Source: an uncultured Veillonella sp. (GTDB lineage: Bacteria > Bacillota > Negativicutes > Veillonellales > Veillonellaceae). From it: 22,183 nucleotides of DNA. This document shows positions 15,040 through 22,183 of this stretch, piece after piece. The notes beneath the pieces are model-generated. The model made no database searches, had not been told where the DNA came from, and saw nothing but the letters and a program-made list of their open reading frames with translations. The translations under genes and the position numbers were made by a program. The stretch spans positions 1-22,183 of the forward strand of contig CAJZEE010000027.1 of NCBI GenBank assembly GCA_915066865.1, written 5' to 3'. Every line of letters starts with the position of its first letter. Position 1 is the first letter of the stretch.

Positions 15040-15996
15040 CTATTGACGCGCTTTGTAACGTGTCCGTAAATCTAAAAACATATCTATAACACCAAATATC
15101 GCTAGTGCTTGTCCAAAGAAGAAGGCATATACACCAAGTAATATCCACTTCAATTTATTACTCATGCGATAACTACTCATTAAATCTGCTAAAGCAGCAA
15201 AGCCATGAACAGAACACATAGAACTACCAAGAAGAACTAAATTATTACTAATAGTTGTAATCCATGAAGACTCCATATTAATATGTGGAGCGCCATAAAT
15301 CCCAATGATACCAAGTGCATATAAACCAGCACTCCAAATAGGCATCTTCCATTCTTCAATCGGTAAAAATCGAGGTATGGAAATATGTAATCGCTTGCCT
15401 AACCATATAGATATCTGAATTGTTACATAACTATATGCTACTGCGGCTATTGCCACAGCTACAAAAAACATATCCTTCAAAGAAGCAGTAAGCTTATTCA
15501 TTCTTTCTAAGAATAAATCCGCTTGCTCTTGTGTCATATTAGGATTTGTTTGTAACGCCTGTTCTGCTAATGTACGAGCTTGTTCAGTTATTTGAGTATC
15601 TATCATTGATAAGTCAATACCAGATATATATACTTGTGAAATTAGGCTAACTAATACAGCAATAAACATGGCAATACTAGGAAGTAGTAACCGTTTAATC
15701 GTTCCCAACGAAAGACGATTGCCTTCTCCAACCCCTACGCCTACAACAGAAAATAACCCTACGGCCAATCCATTCCATGGTCCGAATAACACTACTGACA
15801 AAAATGTAGTAATAACGGCTGCCGATATACTATACTTGCGGCCCCATTTTGTTCCAATTATTCCAATCGCTGCAGGCGTAACCAAAAATGCTAAAAAAGC
15901 GAAACCAGGCACATATACACTGATAGCACCTAGCATAACACCTATAGCACTAACAAACGCAGTTTCTACCATCGCTCTTGTATTTGTTTTATTCAT
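15040..15996 (-). CDS. YybS-family (DUF2232) integral membrane protein
   Basis: This 318-residue polytopic membrane protein has about eight hydrophobic segments. The N-terminal half has the ECF-S-like pattern of YybS/DUF2232: ETAFVSAIGVMLGAIS near residue 11, then FGPWNGLAVGLF. A soluble, mostly helical stretch rich in Gln and Glu (about 128-165) interrupts the membrane part. Its function is unknown, but genes of this family stand directly before gdpP, rplI and dnaB in many Firmicutes, as here. GGTGAT precedes ATG 15996. It is the first gene of the operon, with a clear promoter upstream. A substrate-binding role like that of ECF S-components is a guess from fold only. Confidence 0.88.
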   Translation of the reverse strand: MNKTNTRAMVETAFVSAIGVMLGAISVYVPGFAFLAFLVTPAAIGIIGTKWGRKYSISAAVITTFLSVVLFGPWNGLAVGLFSVVGVGVGEGNRLSLGTIKRLLLPSIAMFIAVLVSLISQVYISGIDLSMIDTQITEQARTLAEQALQTNPNMTQEQADLFLERMNKLTASLKDMFFVAVAIAAVAYSYVTIQISIWLGKRLHISIPRFLPIEEWKMPIWSAGLYALGIIGIYGAPHINMESSWITTISNNLVLLGSSMCSVHGFAALADLMSSYRMSNKLKWILLGVYAFFFGQALAIFGVIDMFLDLRTRYKARQ

Positions 15997-16042
15997 AAAT
16001 CACCATTCTTACATAAGAAGATATATTAATTGGTATCTTTTA

Positions 16043-16071
16043 ATTATAACAGTTTAAAAGGGTAACTTCAA
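16043..16071 (-). promoter_or_regulatory. Promoter of the yybS-gdpP-rplI-dnaB operon
   Basis: TTGAAG (16066-16071), a 17-nt spacer and a perfect TATAAT (16043-16048) lie on the minus strand. They end 47 nt before the yybS start. Confidence 0.8.
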
Positions 16072-16140
16072 ATACCCCATATAGTAGACAATTGCGATAG
16101 TGGTGCTATTTATAGTACTGGCAATACATATAAATAACGA

Positions 16141-16168
16141 AAAATAGGGAGCCACCTAAAGTAGCTCC
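16141..16168 (-). terminator. Terminator of the ImmA/IrrE-PIN pair
   Basis: GGAGCCAC (16148-16155) pairs with GTAGCTCC (16161-16168), allowing one G-U pair, with a five-base loop. On the minus strand CTATTTT follows. It starts 6 nt after the stop at 16174 and separates this module from the core operon. Confidence 0.75.
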
Positions 16169-16173
16169 TCATC

Positions 16174-16653
16174 TCATATTACCATATGTAATTGACGCAT
16201 CATTTCAAATACATTCACATATGAAACATCAAAATGCTCACATATATCCGGTATCTTGACTTTTGTAGTCTTTGGTCCCGCTAGAACTTCGTGGGTTACA
16301 ACTACACCTCTGTGGACACTCGCATAAGCTATAAGCCAAGGATCCGCTTTAGCCAAAAAACGATGTTTTTCAGCATCCTTATATTGTTGATTTAACATCA
16401 CATATTCAGCTATATCTGCATATGTATTTTGTATCTCAACATCATTTGTCGCTTCGGTAAACCTCAAATAATGAGTGTCAAACCAAATAGATAACTCATC
16501 ATTACCACTCATAATTTCATTTTTAATGTGATCAATAGTTAAAATATTACCTCTGCTGTGAGATATCAACTCATTCCAGAATGATGGAACAATATCAAAC
16601 CCATAATATCGGTTCTTTGCATCTATAAAGGTATTACTATCAAGGACATACAT
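16174..16653 (-). CDS. DUF4411 PIN-like ribonuclease, probable toxin
   Basis: This 159-residue protein matches the DUF4411 pattern: MYVLDSNTFIDAKNRYYGFDI at the start, then KADPWLIAYA and KIPDIC. PIN-fold acidic residues can be placed at D5, E46 (in KNEI), D104 (in ADPWL) and D136, which would bind metal for RNA cleavage. The gene follows the ImmA/IrrE gene by 11 bp, and its TAGGAG box overlaps that gene's TAG stop, so the two are translationally linked. ImmA/IrrE plus DUF4411 is a known predicted toxin-antitoxin-like pairing. Toxin activity is inferred from family and context, not shown. Confidence 0.85.
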   Translation of the reverse strand: MYVLDSNTFIDAKNRYYGFDIVPSFWNELISHSRGNILTIDHIKNEIMSGNDELSIWFDTHYLRFTEATNDVEIQNTYADIAEYVMLNQQYKDAEKHRFLAKADPWLIAYASVHRGVVVTHEVLAGPKTTKVKIPDICEHFDVSYVNVFEMMRQLHMVI

Positions 16654-16664
16654 AGTTTTCTCTC

Positions 16665-17780
16665 CTAAAAACTATATTCATTCACATATTTTGTAAAAGT
16701 ACTACCACGTAAGCCTAACAACTCATACGCATCTCGATATGCCAGTTCGCCTGCTCGAGCGGCTTTGACAACAGTACGACTAAAACTTTCCCCCAACCGA
16801 GCATGAGCAGTGACATAAAAATTTCCACCATCTCTTGTCTCTCGTTCAGGTAAGCTTTCTAATCTCTGATTAAAACATTCCACTAGGTTATGATATTGAA
16901 TTCGAGTAATATATCCATGCTCTAATGCTATCCGATAGATAACATACTCACTCACCTTAAAGCGCTTAGCTATGGTTTCATAATCCTCCGGATGTTCATT
17001 CCACAAAGGAATAAATTGGGATTTCGGCACAAGAAATTCACCTGCAAAGCTGTTACAATACGGCTCAGAAGAGCTATCAGTAACGCCTTCTTCACCTAAT
17101 AATATATGACAAAGCTCATGAATAATCGTAAACAGCCTACCATGATTCGAGTCAGTTCCATTGATAAAAATAATAGGTGCATAAGAATCAATTAATGTAA
17201 ACCCTCTAAATTCATCAACGGATAATTTACGTCTAGTATTAGAGCCTACGATGCCGTTAACAAATACAGTAACATCTATAGTCTCGATGCGTTTGCGTAT
17301 ATATGTAAACGGATCCGCTACACCTATTTGCCAGCCAGCCTCTATATCTAATAACGAATAAGCTTGATGCACAAGATCTCTGCTATCCATACGTTTAGAA
17401 AAGCTCCCTACATAAGGTAACGCATCTATTCCTAAATTAAGCTTTCGATATTGGCTCAACCAATCTTGTCGAATCTGCATATCATAAATAGTATCTCTTA
17501 ACTCAGGACTATATGGTCTGTCAGCGATTTCACCATTCAGTTTTCTAAAATCAGTAATCTCTTTATCCGATAACGGTGGAGGATTCTTTAAATAAATATA
17601 TCCTAACGGTACATTGGAAAAAGTAGCTAATGCCTGTATTTGACAAATTGTCGGATGCACACGACCTGCAATCCACTCTCCATACTTTGGAAATCGCTTA
17701 TAGAAAGCTTCATAACCTTTACCACTATATTTAGGCAACCAGTTTAAAATAGCCCCACTCACTGGGAACCGTTCAGACAT
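16665..17780 (-). CDS. ImmA/IrrE-family metallopeptidase with XRE-like N-terminus
   Basis: This 371-residue protein has an N-terminal helical region (about 1-65) like the degenerate XRE helix-turn-helix domain of long ImmA/IrrE proteins. A connecting region and a zinc peptidase domain follow, with H221-E-L-C-H225 and a third ligand probably E248 in CNSFAGEFLVP. The last 60 residues, including ARAGELAYRDAYELLGL, may bind the partner. Relatives cleave or sequester regulators and serve as antitoxins or repressors in COG2856-type modules. A near-perfect anti-SD match (AAAGGAGGTGAT) precedes ATG 17780, unusually strong for the window and consistent with antitoxin excess. The downstream gene is the DUF4411 PIN protein. 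A promoter between 17781 and 17885 is expected but the boxes are weak. Confidence 0.88.
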   Translation of the reverse strand: MSERFPVSGAILNWLPKYSGKGYEAFYKRFPKYGEWIAGRVHPTICQIQALATFSNVPLGYIYLKNPPPLSDKEITDFRKLNGEIADRPYSPELRDTIYDMQIRQDWLSQYRKLNLGIDALPYVGSFSKRMDSRDLVHQAYSLLDIEAGWQIGVADPFTYIRKRIETIDVTVFVNGIVGSNTRRKLSVDEFRGFTLIDSYAPIIFINGTDSNHGRLFTIIHELCHILLGEEGVTDSSSEPYCNSFAGEFLVPKSQFIPLWNEHPEDYETIAKRFKVSEYVIYRIALEHGYITRIQYHNLVECFNQRLESLPERETRDGGNFYVTAHARLGESFSRTVVKAARAGELAYRDAYELLGLRGSTFTKYVNEYSF

Positions 17781-17885
17781 ACCATCACCTCCTTTTATCC
17801 CTTATTACTCTTCTACTAAATAGTATTCGCTACCAATTGTAAAACTCCTACTTTGATTACATTAATTTTACAATCATATACCAAT

Positions 17886-17929
17886 GAAAAACAAGCAGTT
17901 GTTAAATAACTACTTTAACAACTGCTTGT
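17886..17929 (-). terminator. Terminator of the RNase J gene
   Basis: A perfect 16-bp stem (17891-17906 with 17914-17929, core AAGCAGTTGTTAAA) with a seven-base loop is followed on the minus strand by TTTTTC. It starts 12 nt after the RNase J stop. Confidence 0.92.
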
Positions 17930-17940
17930 CTTAATTATAT

Positions 17941-20109
17941 CTATACGTCTTGAATAATTGGCAAAATCATAGGACGACGACGGGTTTTATCATAGAAGAA
18001 TTTACCCAATGCGTCACGTACGTTTTGCTTAATGGTTGTCCAATCTTTGATGCGTTGCATTTCGCAATCTTCAAGAACTTGTTCTACACGGCGCTCTGCA
18101 GCAAGCATAAGTTCTTCTGCGTCACGAACGTATACGAAGCCACGAGATACGAGATCTGGACCAGCTACGATAGTACCAGAAGCTTTGTCCATCGCCATAA
18201 CAACGATAACCATACCTTCTTGTGCCAATTGTTGACGGTCACGGATAACGATATTACCTACGTCACCAACGCCAAGGCCATCAACGAAGATAGCGCCAGC
18301 TTGTACGCGGCCACCTTTGCGACCACCATCTTTATCAAATTCAAAAATTTGACCATTATCGCCGATAAGAACTTTCTTAGGATCTACGCCCATGGCCACA
18401 GCAAGTTCACCATGACGACGCAACATACGGTACTCACCATGAACTGGGATAAAGTATTCTGGACGAACAAGGTTAAGCATTGTTTTAAGCTCTTCTTGGC
18501 TCGCATGACCAGATACGTGGATACCACGGTCTTTACCATATACCACATTACAACCTAAACGAAGTAAGTTATCGATAGTTCTACCTACAGCACCTTCGTT
18601 GCCTGGAATTGGTGTAGCGGAGATGATAACAGTATCATTCGGTGCCAATTCTACAGTACGATGATTGCTTGTTGCCATACGGGACAAGCCTGCCATCGGT
18701 TCACCTTGAGAACCAGTCGTTAAGATCATGATTTGGTCATCTGTGTAGTTGTGCATTACATCTACGTCGATAATTGTATTTGGTGGAATATTCAAGTATC
18801 CGCGCTCTTGGGCGATTTCTGTAACATTGACCATGCTGCGGCCCATAACTACAACCTTACGGTTGAACATAACCGCCGCATCAATAGCTTGTTGGATACG
18901 GGATACGTTGGATGCGAATGTTGCCAAAACAACGCGGCCTTTTGCTTCTCCAACAGCTTGTTTAATCGCAGGACCTACAGAACTTTCAGAACCGGTAGTA
19001 CCTGGTTTTTCTACATTTGTAGAGTCCGATAATAGCGCTAATACGCCTTTGTTACCGAGCTCAGCAAATTTGTGCATATCCATCAAACGGCCATCAACTG
19101 GGGTTTGGTCAATTTTAAAGTCCCCTGTATGAAGAACCGTCCCGATTGGTGTATTAAAGTATACAGCGCAGGAGTCAGGAATGGAATGATTTGTTTGGAT
19201 GAAACCAACAGTCACTTGACCAATTTGAACTTCATCGCCGGCAGCAATCGTACGCAGACATTTTGGAGATACCTTATGTTCTTTAAACTTGCCTTCGATT
19301 AATCCACAAACGAGGTTTGTTGCGTATACTGGGCAACTAATTTCTTTCATAAGGTACGCCAAAGAACCGATATGGTCCTCATGACCATGAGTAATTACGA
19401 CAGCTTTCACGCGGTCTTTATTCTCGATGATATAGCTCATATCAGGAATAACGATATCTACGCCAAGCATATCTTCACTAGGGAATGCAAGCCCAGAGTC
19501 AAGAACGATGATTTCGTCCTCGTATTGGAAGATGGTCATATTTTTACCAATTTCACCAAGACCACCTAGTGGAATGATTTGGAATTTTCCCTTGTTGGCG
19601 CCATTTGGCGTACGACCGACTAATTCCACTTGTTCCTCTTGATTATTCCAACCTGTAGAACGGTTATTTGGGCGGTTATTATTGCGGTTCTGACCATTTT
19701 GACCATTGCGACCATTATTAGTACGCGTATTACGTGTATTTTCACCACGCGGTGCACGAGTTTGACGAGTTTTGCGTTCTTGACCTTCACCTTGTTCGGC
19801 ATTGCGACGTGTATTTGTACGGCGAGTCGTATTAGTACGGCCACCATTCGCACTTGTGCGAGTATTTGTAGAACGGCGTTGGCGTGTTGCACCCTCACCT
19901 TCACCAGCTGTTTGTTGGCGCGTACGACCTTCGCCAGCAGGGCGGCGTGTATTTGTACGGCGACGCGTTTGTTTTTGCTCGCCTTCAGCCACAGCTGTAA
20001 GAGTAGCAGTTTTTGCTACTGTTGGTTCTGCTTTCACTTGCGCAGTAACCTGATTATCTGTTGTATTCACAGTTCCTCCTAAAATTTTGTTCATTAATTT
20101 ATTTAACAT
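17941..20109 (-). CDS. rnj: Ribonuclease J with a long basic N-terminal extension
   Basis: This protein of about 722 residues is a metallo-beta-lactamase/beta-CASP RNase (endo- and 5'-3' exonuclease) central to mRNA decay and rRNA maturation. The core starts near residue 176 with FQIIPLGGLGEIGKNM. It has the metal motif HGHEDH at about 241-246, LHTGDFKID, SDSTN, and the beta-CASP HVSGHAS and VHGEYRM motifs. Before it lies an extension of about 170 residues, rich in Arg, Asn, Thr and Gly with repeated TNTRR-like units, surely disordered and probably RNA-binding. Typical RNase J is about 555 residues. I chose ATG 20109 (AGGTGAG box, 8 nt); GTG 20070 behind AGGAGG is a serious alternative, and GTG 20121 lacks a box. 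A terminator closes this single-gene unit. Confidence 0.94.
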   Translation of the reverse strand: MLNKLMNKILGGTVNTTDNQVTAQVKAEPTVAKTATLTAVAEGEQKQTRRRTNTRRPAGEGRTRQQTAGEGEGATRQRRSTNTRTSANGGRTNTTRRTNTRRNAEQGEGQERKTRQTRAPRGENTRNTRTNNGRNGQNGQNRNNNRPNNRSTGWNNQEEQVELVGRTPNGANKGKFQIIPLGGLGEIGKNMTIFQYEDEIIVLDSGLAFPSEDMLGVDIVIPDMSYIIENKDRVKAVVITHGHEDHIGSLAYLMKEISCPVYATNLVCGLIEGKFKEHKVSPKCLRTIAAGDEVQIGQVTVGFIQTNHSIPDSCAVYFNTPIGTVLHTGDFKIDQTPVDGRLMDMHKFAELGNKGVLALLSDSTNVEKPGTTGSESSVGPAIKQAVGEAKGRVVLATFASNVSRIQQAIDAAVMFNRKVVVMGRSMVNVTEIAQERGYLNIPPNTIIDVDVMHNYTDDQIMILTTGSQGEPMAGLSRMATSNHRTVELAPNDTVIISATPIPGNEGAVGRTIDNLLRLGCNVVYGKDRGIHVSGHASQEELKTMLNLVRPEYFIPVHGEYRMLRRHGELAVAMGVDPKKVLIGDNGQIFEFDKDGGRKGGRVQAGAIFVDGLGVGDVGNIVIRDRQQLAQEGMVIVVMAMDKASGTIVAGPDLVSRGFVYVRDAEELMLAAERRVEQVLEDCEMQRIKDWTTIKQNVRDALGKFFYDKTRRRPMILPIIQDV

Positions 20110-20380
20110 AGTTTTTCTCACCTATCACTTGAATTGATCTATGCCACGAGGAAATGTCACACAAAGAAAAAGGCGCTATTATACTAGCGTCTCGTCAAAT
20201 GGGCGCAAAAATGCGCTATCAAATTTTGCCGTTCCTAGTTTGTGTGCCATTTGCCGTAGCAAATGAGTATAGTGCACTATCAGATGCTTCAACCGCAAGA
20301 GACTTCTATTTTTATCTCAATCCGATGCGCAGTGCAATATAGTCCGATCTGTTTTGATGAAAGCCTCACTTTCATACGTT
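20110..20380 (-). promoter_or_regulatory. Structured leader of the RNase J mRNA, about 270 nt
   Basis: Between the promoter and the start codon the minus strand can form several hairpins. ATGAAAG/CTTTCAT (20357-20375) sits at the very 5' end. CATTTGC/GCAAATG is at 20248-20265 and GCGCA/TGCGC at 20203-20216. CGCTA/TAGCG (20174-20189) is followed by TTTTT (20167-20171), a terminator-like shape about 60 nt before the gene. A 12-nt palindrome ATAGTGCACTAT lies at 20269-20280. I recognise no known riboswitch. Feedback through RNase J cleavage or attenuation is a reasonable inference. Confidence 0.5.
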
Positions 20381-20386
20381 GTGCTC

Positions 20387-20415
20387 ATTATAACATAAAA
20401 ACAACATAAACAAAA
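20387..20415 (-). promoter_or_regulatory. Promoter of the RNase J gene
   Basis: A perfect TATAAT (20387-20392) with an extended TGT element and a weaker TTTTGT (20410-20415) at 17 nt lie on the minus strand. The predicted start near 20380 leaves the long leader. Confidence 0.65.
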
Positions 20416-20465
20416 GAGTTCTACGCTTGATTCATCAAAAGTAACATAAAATTTTACTACTACTT

Positions 20466-20493
20466 AAAAGGGCGGCTCAAACTGAACCGTCCC
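20466..20493 (-). terminator. Probable terminator after the glycosylase-like gene
   Basis: GGG-CGG (20470-20475) pairs with CCG-T-CCC (20487-20493) with one bulge, and TTTT (20466-20469) follows on the minus strand. The hairpin overlaps the end of the remnant frame at 20477-20649. Confidence 0.55.
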
Positions 20494-20649
20494 AAAGCAT
20501 TTCATTATTTATCATCTGGCATACTTTTATAAAATCCTTCAATATGCATTCACCAGCAATACAACGAGAATTCGAGTAGTGAAAGCGCTGCTCGTAGGCG
20601 ATATCTTCATAATAGATGCCAACCGTTTGTCAATGGCGATGTTCCTCAA
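20477..20649 (-). pseudogene. Probable frameshifted remnant of a small gene
   Basis: Directly after the glycosylase stop, one minus-strand frame reads EALRNIAIDKRLASI. Near 20615 the coding-like character moves to another frame reading YYEDIAYEQRFHYSNS, then CIAGECILKDFIKVC, ending at TGA 20477-20479. Joined, they give a helix-rich peptide of about 60 residues that looks like real protein, interrupted by one frameshift. No good ribosome binding site is seen. I do not recognise the family. It may instead be chance, and a sequencing error cannot be excluded. Confidence 0.35.
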
Positions 20650-20653
20650 CGCC

Positions 20654-21451
20654 TCACCATATTGATTGGCCTATAGCTTTAGCAAAACCTTCACGGTATA
20701 AATTAGCCCCACCGTTAGCCGGATGTCTAAGACCGATGGCTGAAAGGCCGAATCGCCCCATCGTGTCTGCCGATTTTTGACCGACAGCGAGCACGAGCGG
20801 CTCCGGTCCACCTAATTCGGTGTGCAATGCCAACAGTCTTTTCGTATATTCCCAACCCAGCTGCTGCTCCGACTCGGTCGGCGTCCGATTAGTGAGCGGT
20901 TCGCCCGCCTTGTGAGGGTGAAAGGGGAATATATTCCACAGCAACGCATCGTACGGATCAATACCTTGTTCAATGATAGCGCTCCACACCACCGTGTCCG
21001 TAGGCTCGTTAAAGCCTTGTTCCTGTTGAGTGCGTTTCAACATTAAACTCGTAGGTGAACTGGTCCGCTGTAACGTAATAGGCGTTATCTGATGTGCCCG
21101 AATTGTTTTATGCTTATCCAGCAACATGCGCTCACAGGTAATGGCAATGCCCGAAAAGCGCCCACCTTGATATCCGACAGCCTCCGCCACCACAAAGATC
21201 TTGGAGCGTCCCAACCGCGGCAGCAAATACGCCATCAAATTGTTACGACGCACCTGAGCCGCATCAAAATCAGGCCGAACAATTTCGAGGTCAGGATTCA
21301 CCTCGCCCCATGGATTGTGAACAAGCTCGCCCCTATATTGACCGAGCCAGTCTATAAACTGCTGTACTTTTGCAATCTGATTCGTATCAAACGAAGTCAT
21401 ATATTCATCAAAAGACAGCGTTTTCTCTTCCTCTGATGTAAATAAGGACAT
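20654..21451 (-). CDS. Uracil-DNA glycosylase superfamily protein
   Basis: This 265-residue protein shows a UDG-fold signature in order: VVAEAVGYQGGRFSGIAIT (about 87-105, the family's water-activating loop region with E90 rather than Asp), WNIFPFHPH (172-180) and LRHPANGG (241-248), whose H243 sits where the catalytic His of UDG families lies. The first 60 residues are a less conserved helical part. Such proteins remove uracil or related bases from DNA, but members of this divergent group are mostly uncharacterised. GGGGGAG precedes ATG 21451. The gene is richer in G+C than its AT-rich flanks. It stands alone between a 416-bp gap and the RNase J promoter region. Confidence 0.82.
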   Translation of the reverse strand: MSLFTSEEEKTLSFDEYMTSFDTNQIAKVQQFIDWLGQYRGELVHNPWGEVNPDLEIVRPDFDAAQVRRNNLMAYLLPRLGRSKIFVVAEAVGYQGGRFSGIAITCERMLLDKHKTIRAHQITPITLQRTSSPTSLMLKRTQQEQGFNEPTDTVVWSAIIEQGIDPYDALLWNIFPFHPHKAGEPLTNRTPTESEQQLGWEYTKRLLALHTELGGPEPLVLAVGQKSADTMGRFGLSAIGLRHPANGGANLYREGFAKAIGQSIW

Positions 21452-21487
21452 AGGCTCTCCCCCAATTTATACTACCGAACCATATAA

Positions 21488-21516
21488 TAAATAATGCTGT
21501 ATATCATGATTATCAA
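21488..21516 (-). promoter_or_regulatory. Possible promoter of the glycosylase-like gene
   Basis: TTGATA (21511-21516), a 17-nt spacer and TATTTA (21488-21493) lie on the minus strand, about 36 nt before the start codon. AT-rich surroundings make this tentative. Confidence 0.4.
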
Positions 21517-21750
21517 TGCTTTATATACTGTATTTATACACTAAAGCCCATAATAATACAATCCATATATTACGATATCCAATCATAATATGTGATAATA
21601 TATCTGATAATCACGCACTACATAAAATGTATGCCGTTACTATATTATAATAGCATCCATTTCTGAAAATTTGATGCGAAATTAATATTCAAAATATCCA
21701 CATGCAACAAAATATAAAAAACTGTAATTTTAAAGCGACTTTAGATTCTC
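21517..21750. other. AT-rich intergenic stretch without a supported gene
   Basis: The rest of the 416-bp gap between the glycosylase-like gene and the ABC ATPase is AT-rich. It contains several GATAAT words (for example TGATAATATATCTGATAATC near 21593), which loosely resemble iron-regulator half-sites. No complete box, open frame or tandem repeat could be supported. Confidence 0.5.
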
Positions 21751-21792
21751 TACCATCAAAACGACAGGCCTCATGTAACAGCCCTGATGGTA
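21751..21792 (-). terminator. Hairpin downstream of the ABC ATPase, possible terminator
   Basis: TACCATCA (21751-21758) pairs with TGATGGTA (21785-21792) around a 26-nt loop that can fold again (GGC/GCC). No clear T-tract follows on the minus strand, so it may be an mRNA-stabilising end or a weak terminator. It is 76 nt after the ATPase stop. Confidence 0.4.
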
Positions 21793-21867
21793 ATGAACGA
21801 TCCTACTATCTTTGAAACTACAGTTTTTGTTGGACTTCTGTTGCTACTAATATATACAATCTCACAT

Positions 21868-22183
21868 TTATATATAAAACTCGATTTTGTCTTCTTTGGC
21901 AAGTTGGAATTGTTCAAATATGTGATTTCGAATATTGACGAAGGATGCGGAGGTCCTGTCCGTCCTATCGATGAGATTGACGGGGATGATCGTTTGCACC
22001 CGTCCCGGATTGGCGGCAAGCACTACGACGCGATCCGCAAGTACCACCGCCTCTTCTATGTCATGCGTAACGAATACCACCGTTTTACCCTCTTCACGGC
22101 AGATGCGGGAGATTTCGTCCTGTAAATTAATGCGTGTCAACGCGTCGAGGGCCCCTAGCGGCTCGTCCATGAAGATAATATCC
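21868..22183 (-). CDS. ABC transporter ATP-binding protein, SsuB/TauB type (5' end off the window)
   Basis: Only the last 104 residues are visible and the frame is open to the right edge. They begin in Walker B (IIFMDEP) with the D-loop GALDALTR. The H-loop FVTHDIEEAVVLADRVVVL and the closing stretch NPGRV follow. The run FQLAKEDKIEFYI ends the protein. This pattern is typical of the nitrate/sulfonate/taurine/thiamine-precursor importer ATPases (NrtD/SsuB/TauB). The permease and binding protein should lie beyond the edge or upstream. It is not the missing ATPase of the OpuC/EgtU-like fusion, which belongs to another subfamily and usually has CBS or longer C-terminal parts. The C-terminus seems intact. 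Confidence 0.88.
   Translation of the reverse strand, partial: DIIFMDEPLGALDALTRINLQDEISRICREEGKTVVFVTHDIEEAVVLADRVVVLAANPGRVQTIIPVNLIDRTDRTSASFVNIRNHIFEQFQLAKEDKIEFYI

Noticed and set aside
20154..20342. Plus-strand frame of 62 codons in the RNase J leader
   Set aside because: It runs antisense to the structured leader, has no plus-strand promoter and only a poorly spaced GAGGAA.
21787..22125. Plus-strand frame of 112 codons with a hydrophobic start
   Set aside because: Most of it is antisense to the ABC ATPase, and the hydrophobic part comes from the AT-rich gap; no ribosome binding site.
1..22183. CRISPR arrays, rRNA genes, intact insertion sequences, replication origin
   Set aside because: No regularly spaced repeats, rRNA-like segments, transposase frames or DnaA-box clusters were seen; the only IS-like structure is the gene-free palindrome beside dnaB.

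Overview
The window looks like a low-GC, Gram-negative-walled Firmicute of the Negativicutes, most likely Veillonella or a close relative. That placement is inference: it rests on the yybS-gdpP-rplI-dnaB order, an RNase J, strong AGGAGG ribosome binding sites, a Gram-positive-type LexA-like box and overall protein style. No search could be run. Every gene I can support lies on the minus strand, so the text reads from high to low coordinates.

Left end (1-2800): a very AT-rich accessory stretch. It holds an ABC/OLD-like ATPase translationally coupled (ATGA overlap) to a partly visible protein with a PD-(D/E)xK-like nuclease signature, which makes a plausible two-gene defence module. It also holds an orphan membrane-anchored protein. 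The stretch abuts the 3' end of a tRNA-Ser(UGA) gene, a classic island insertion point.

Metal and transport block (2800-8450): tRNA-Ser, a CorA-family transporter with a GTN rather than GMN motif, a Zn/Cd P-type ATPase with a perfect ArsR/SmtB-type operator overlapping its start site, and a fused permease plus substrate-binding protein of the OpuC/EgtU type without its ATPase.

SOS block (8600-10400): a Y-family polymerase and a YolD-like protein behind a strong promoter whose -35 box overlaps a LexA-like palindrome.

Core block (10490-16070): a small DUF3592-like membrane protein, a 204-bp imperfect palindromic element that abuts dnaB and contains its terminator, then the operon yybS-gdpP-rplI-dnaB (membrane protein, c-di-AMP phosphodiesterase, ribosomal protein L9, replicative helicase) with a clear promoter.

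Right block (16140-22183): a toxin-antitoxin-like pair (ImmA/IrrE metallopeptidase with an XRE-like N-terminus, plus a DUF4411 PIN-like protein), RNase J with a long Arg/Asn/Thr-rich N-terminal extension and a structured leader of about 270 nt, a uracil-DNA-glycosylase-superfamily protein followed by a probable frameshifted gene remnant, and the 3' part of a SsuB/TauB-type ABC ATPase running off the edge.

The best candidates for something undescribed are the ATPase/nuclease-like pair at the left edge and the dnaB-adjacent palindromic element.
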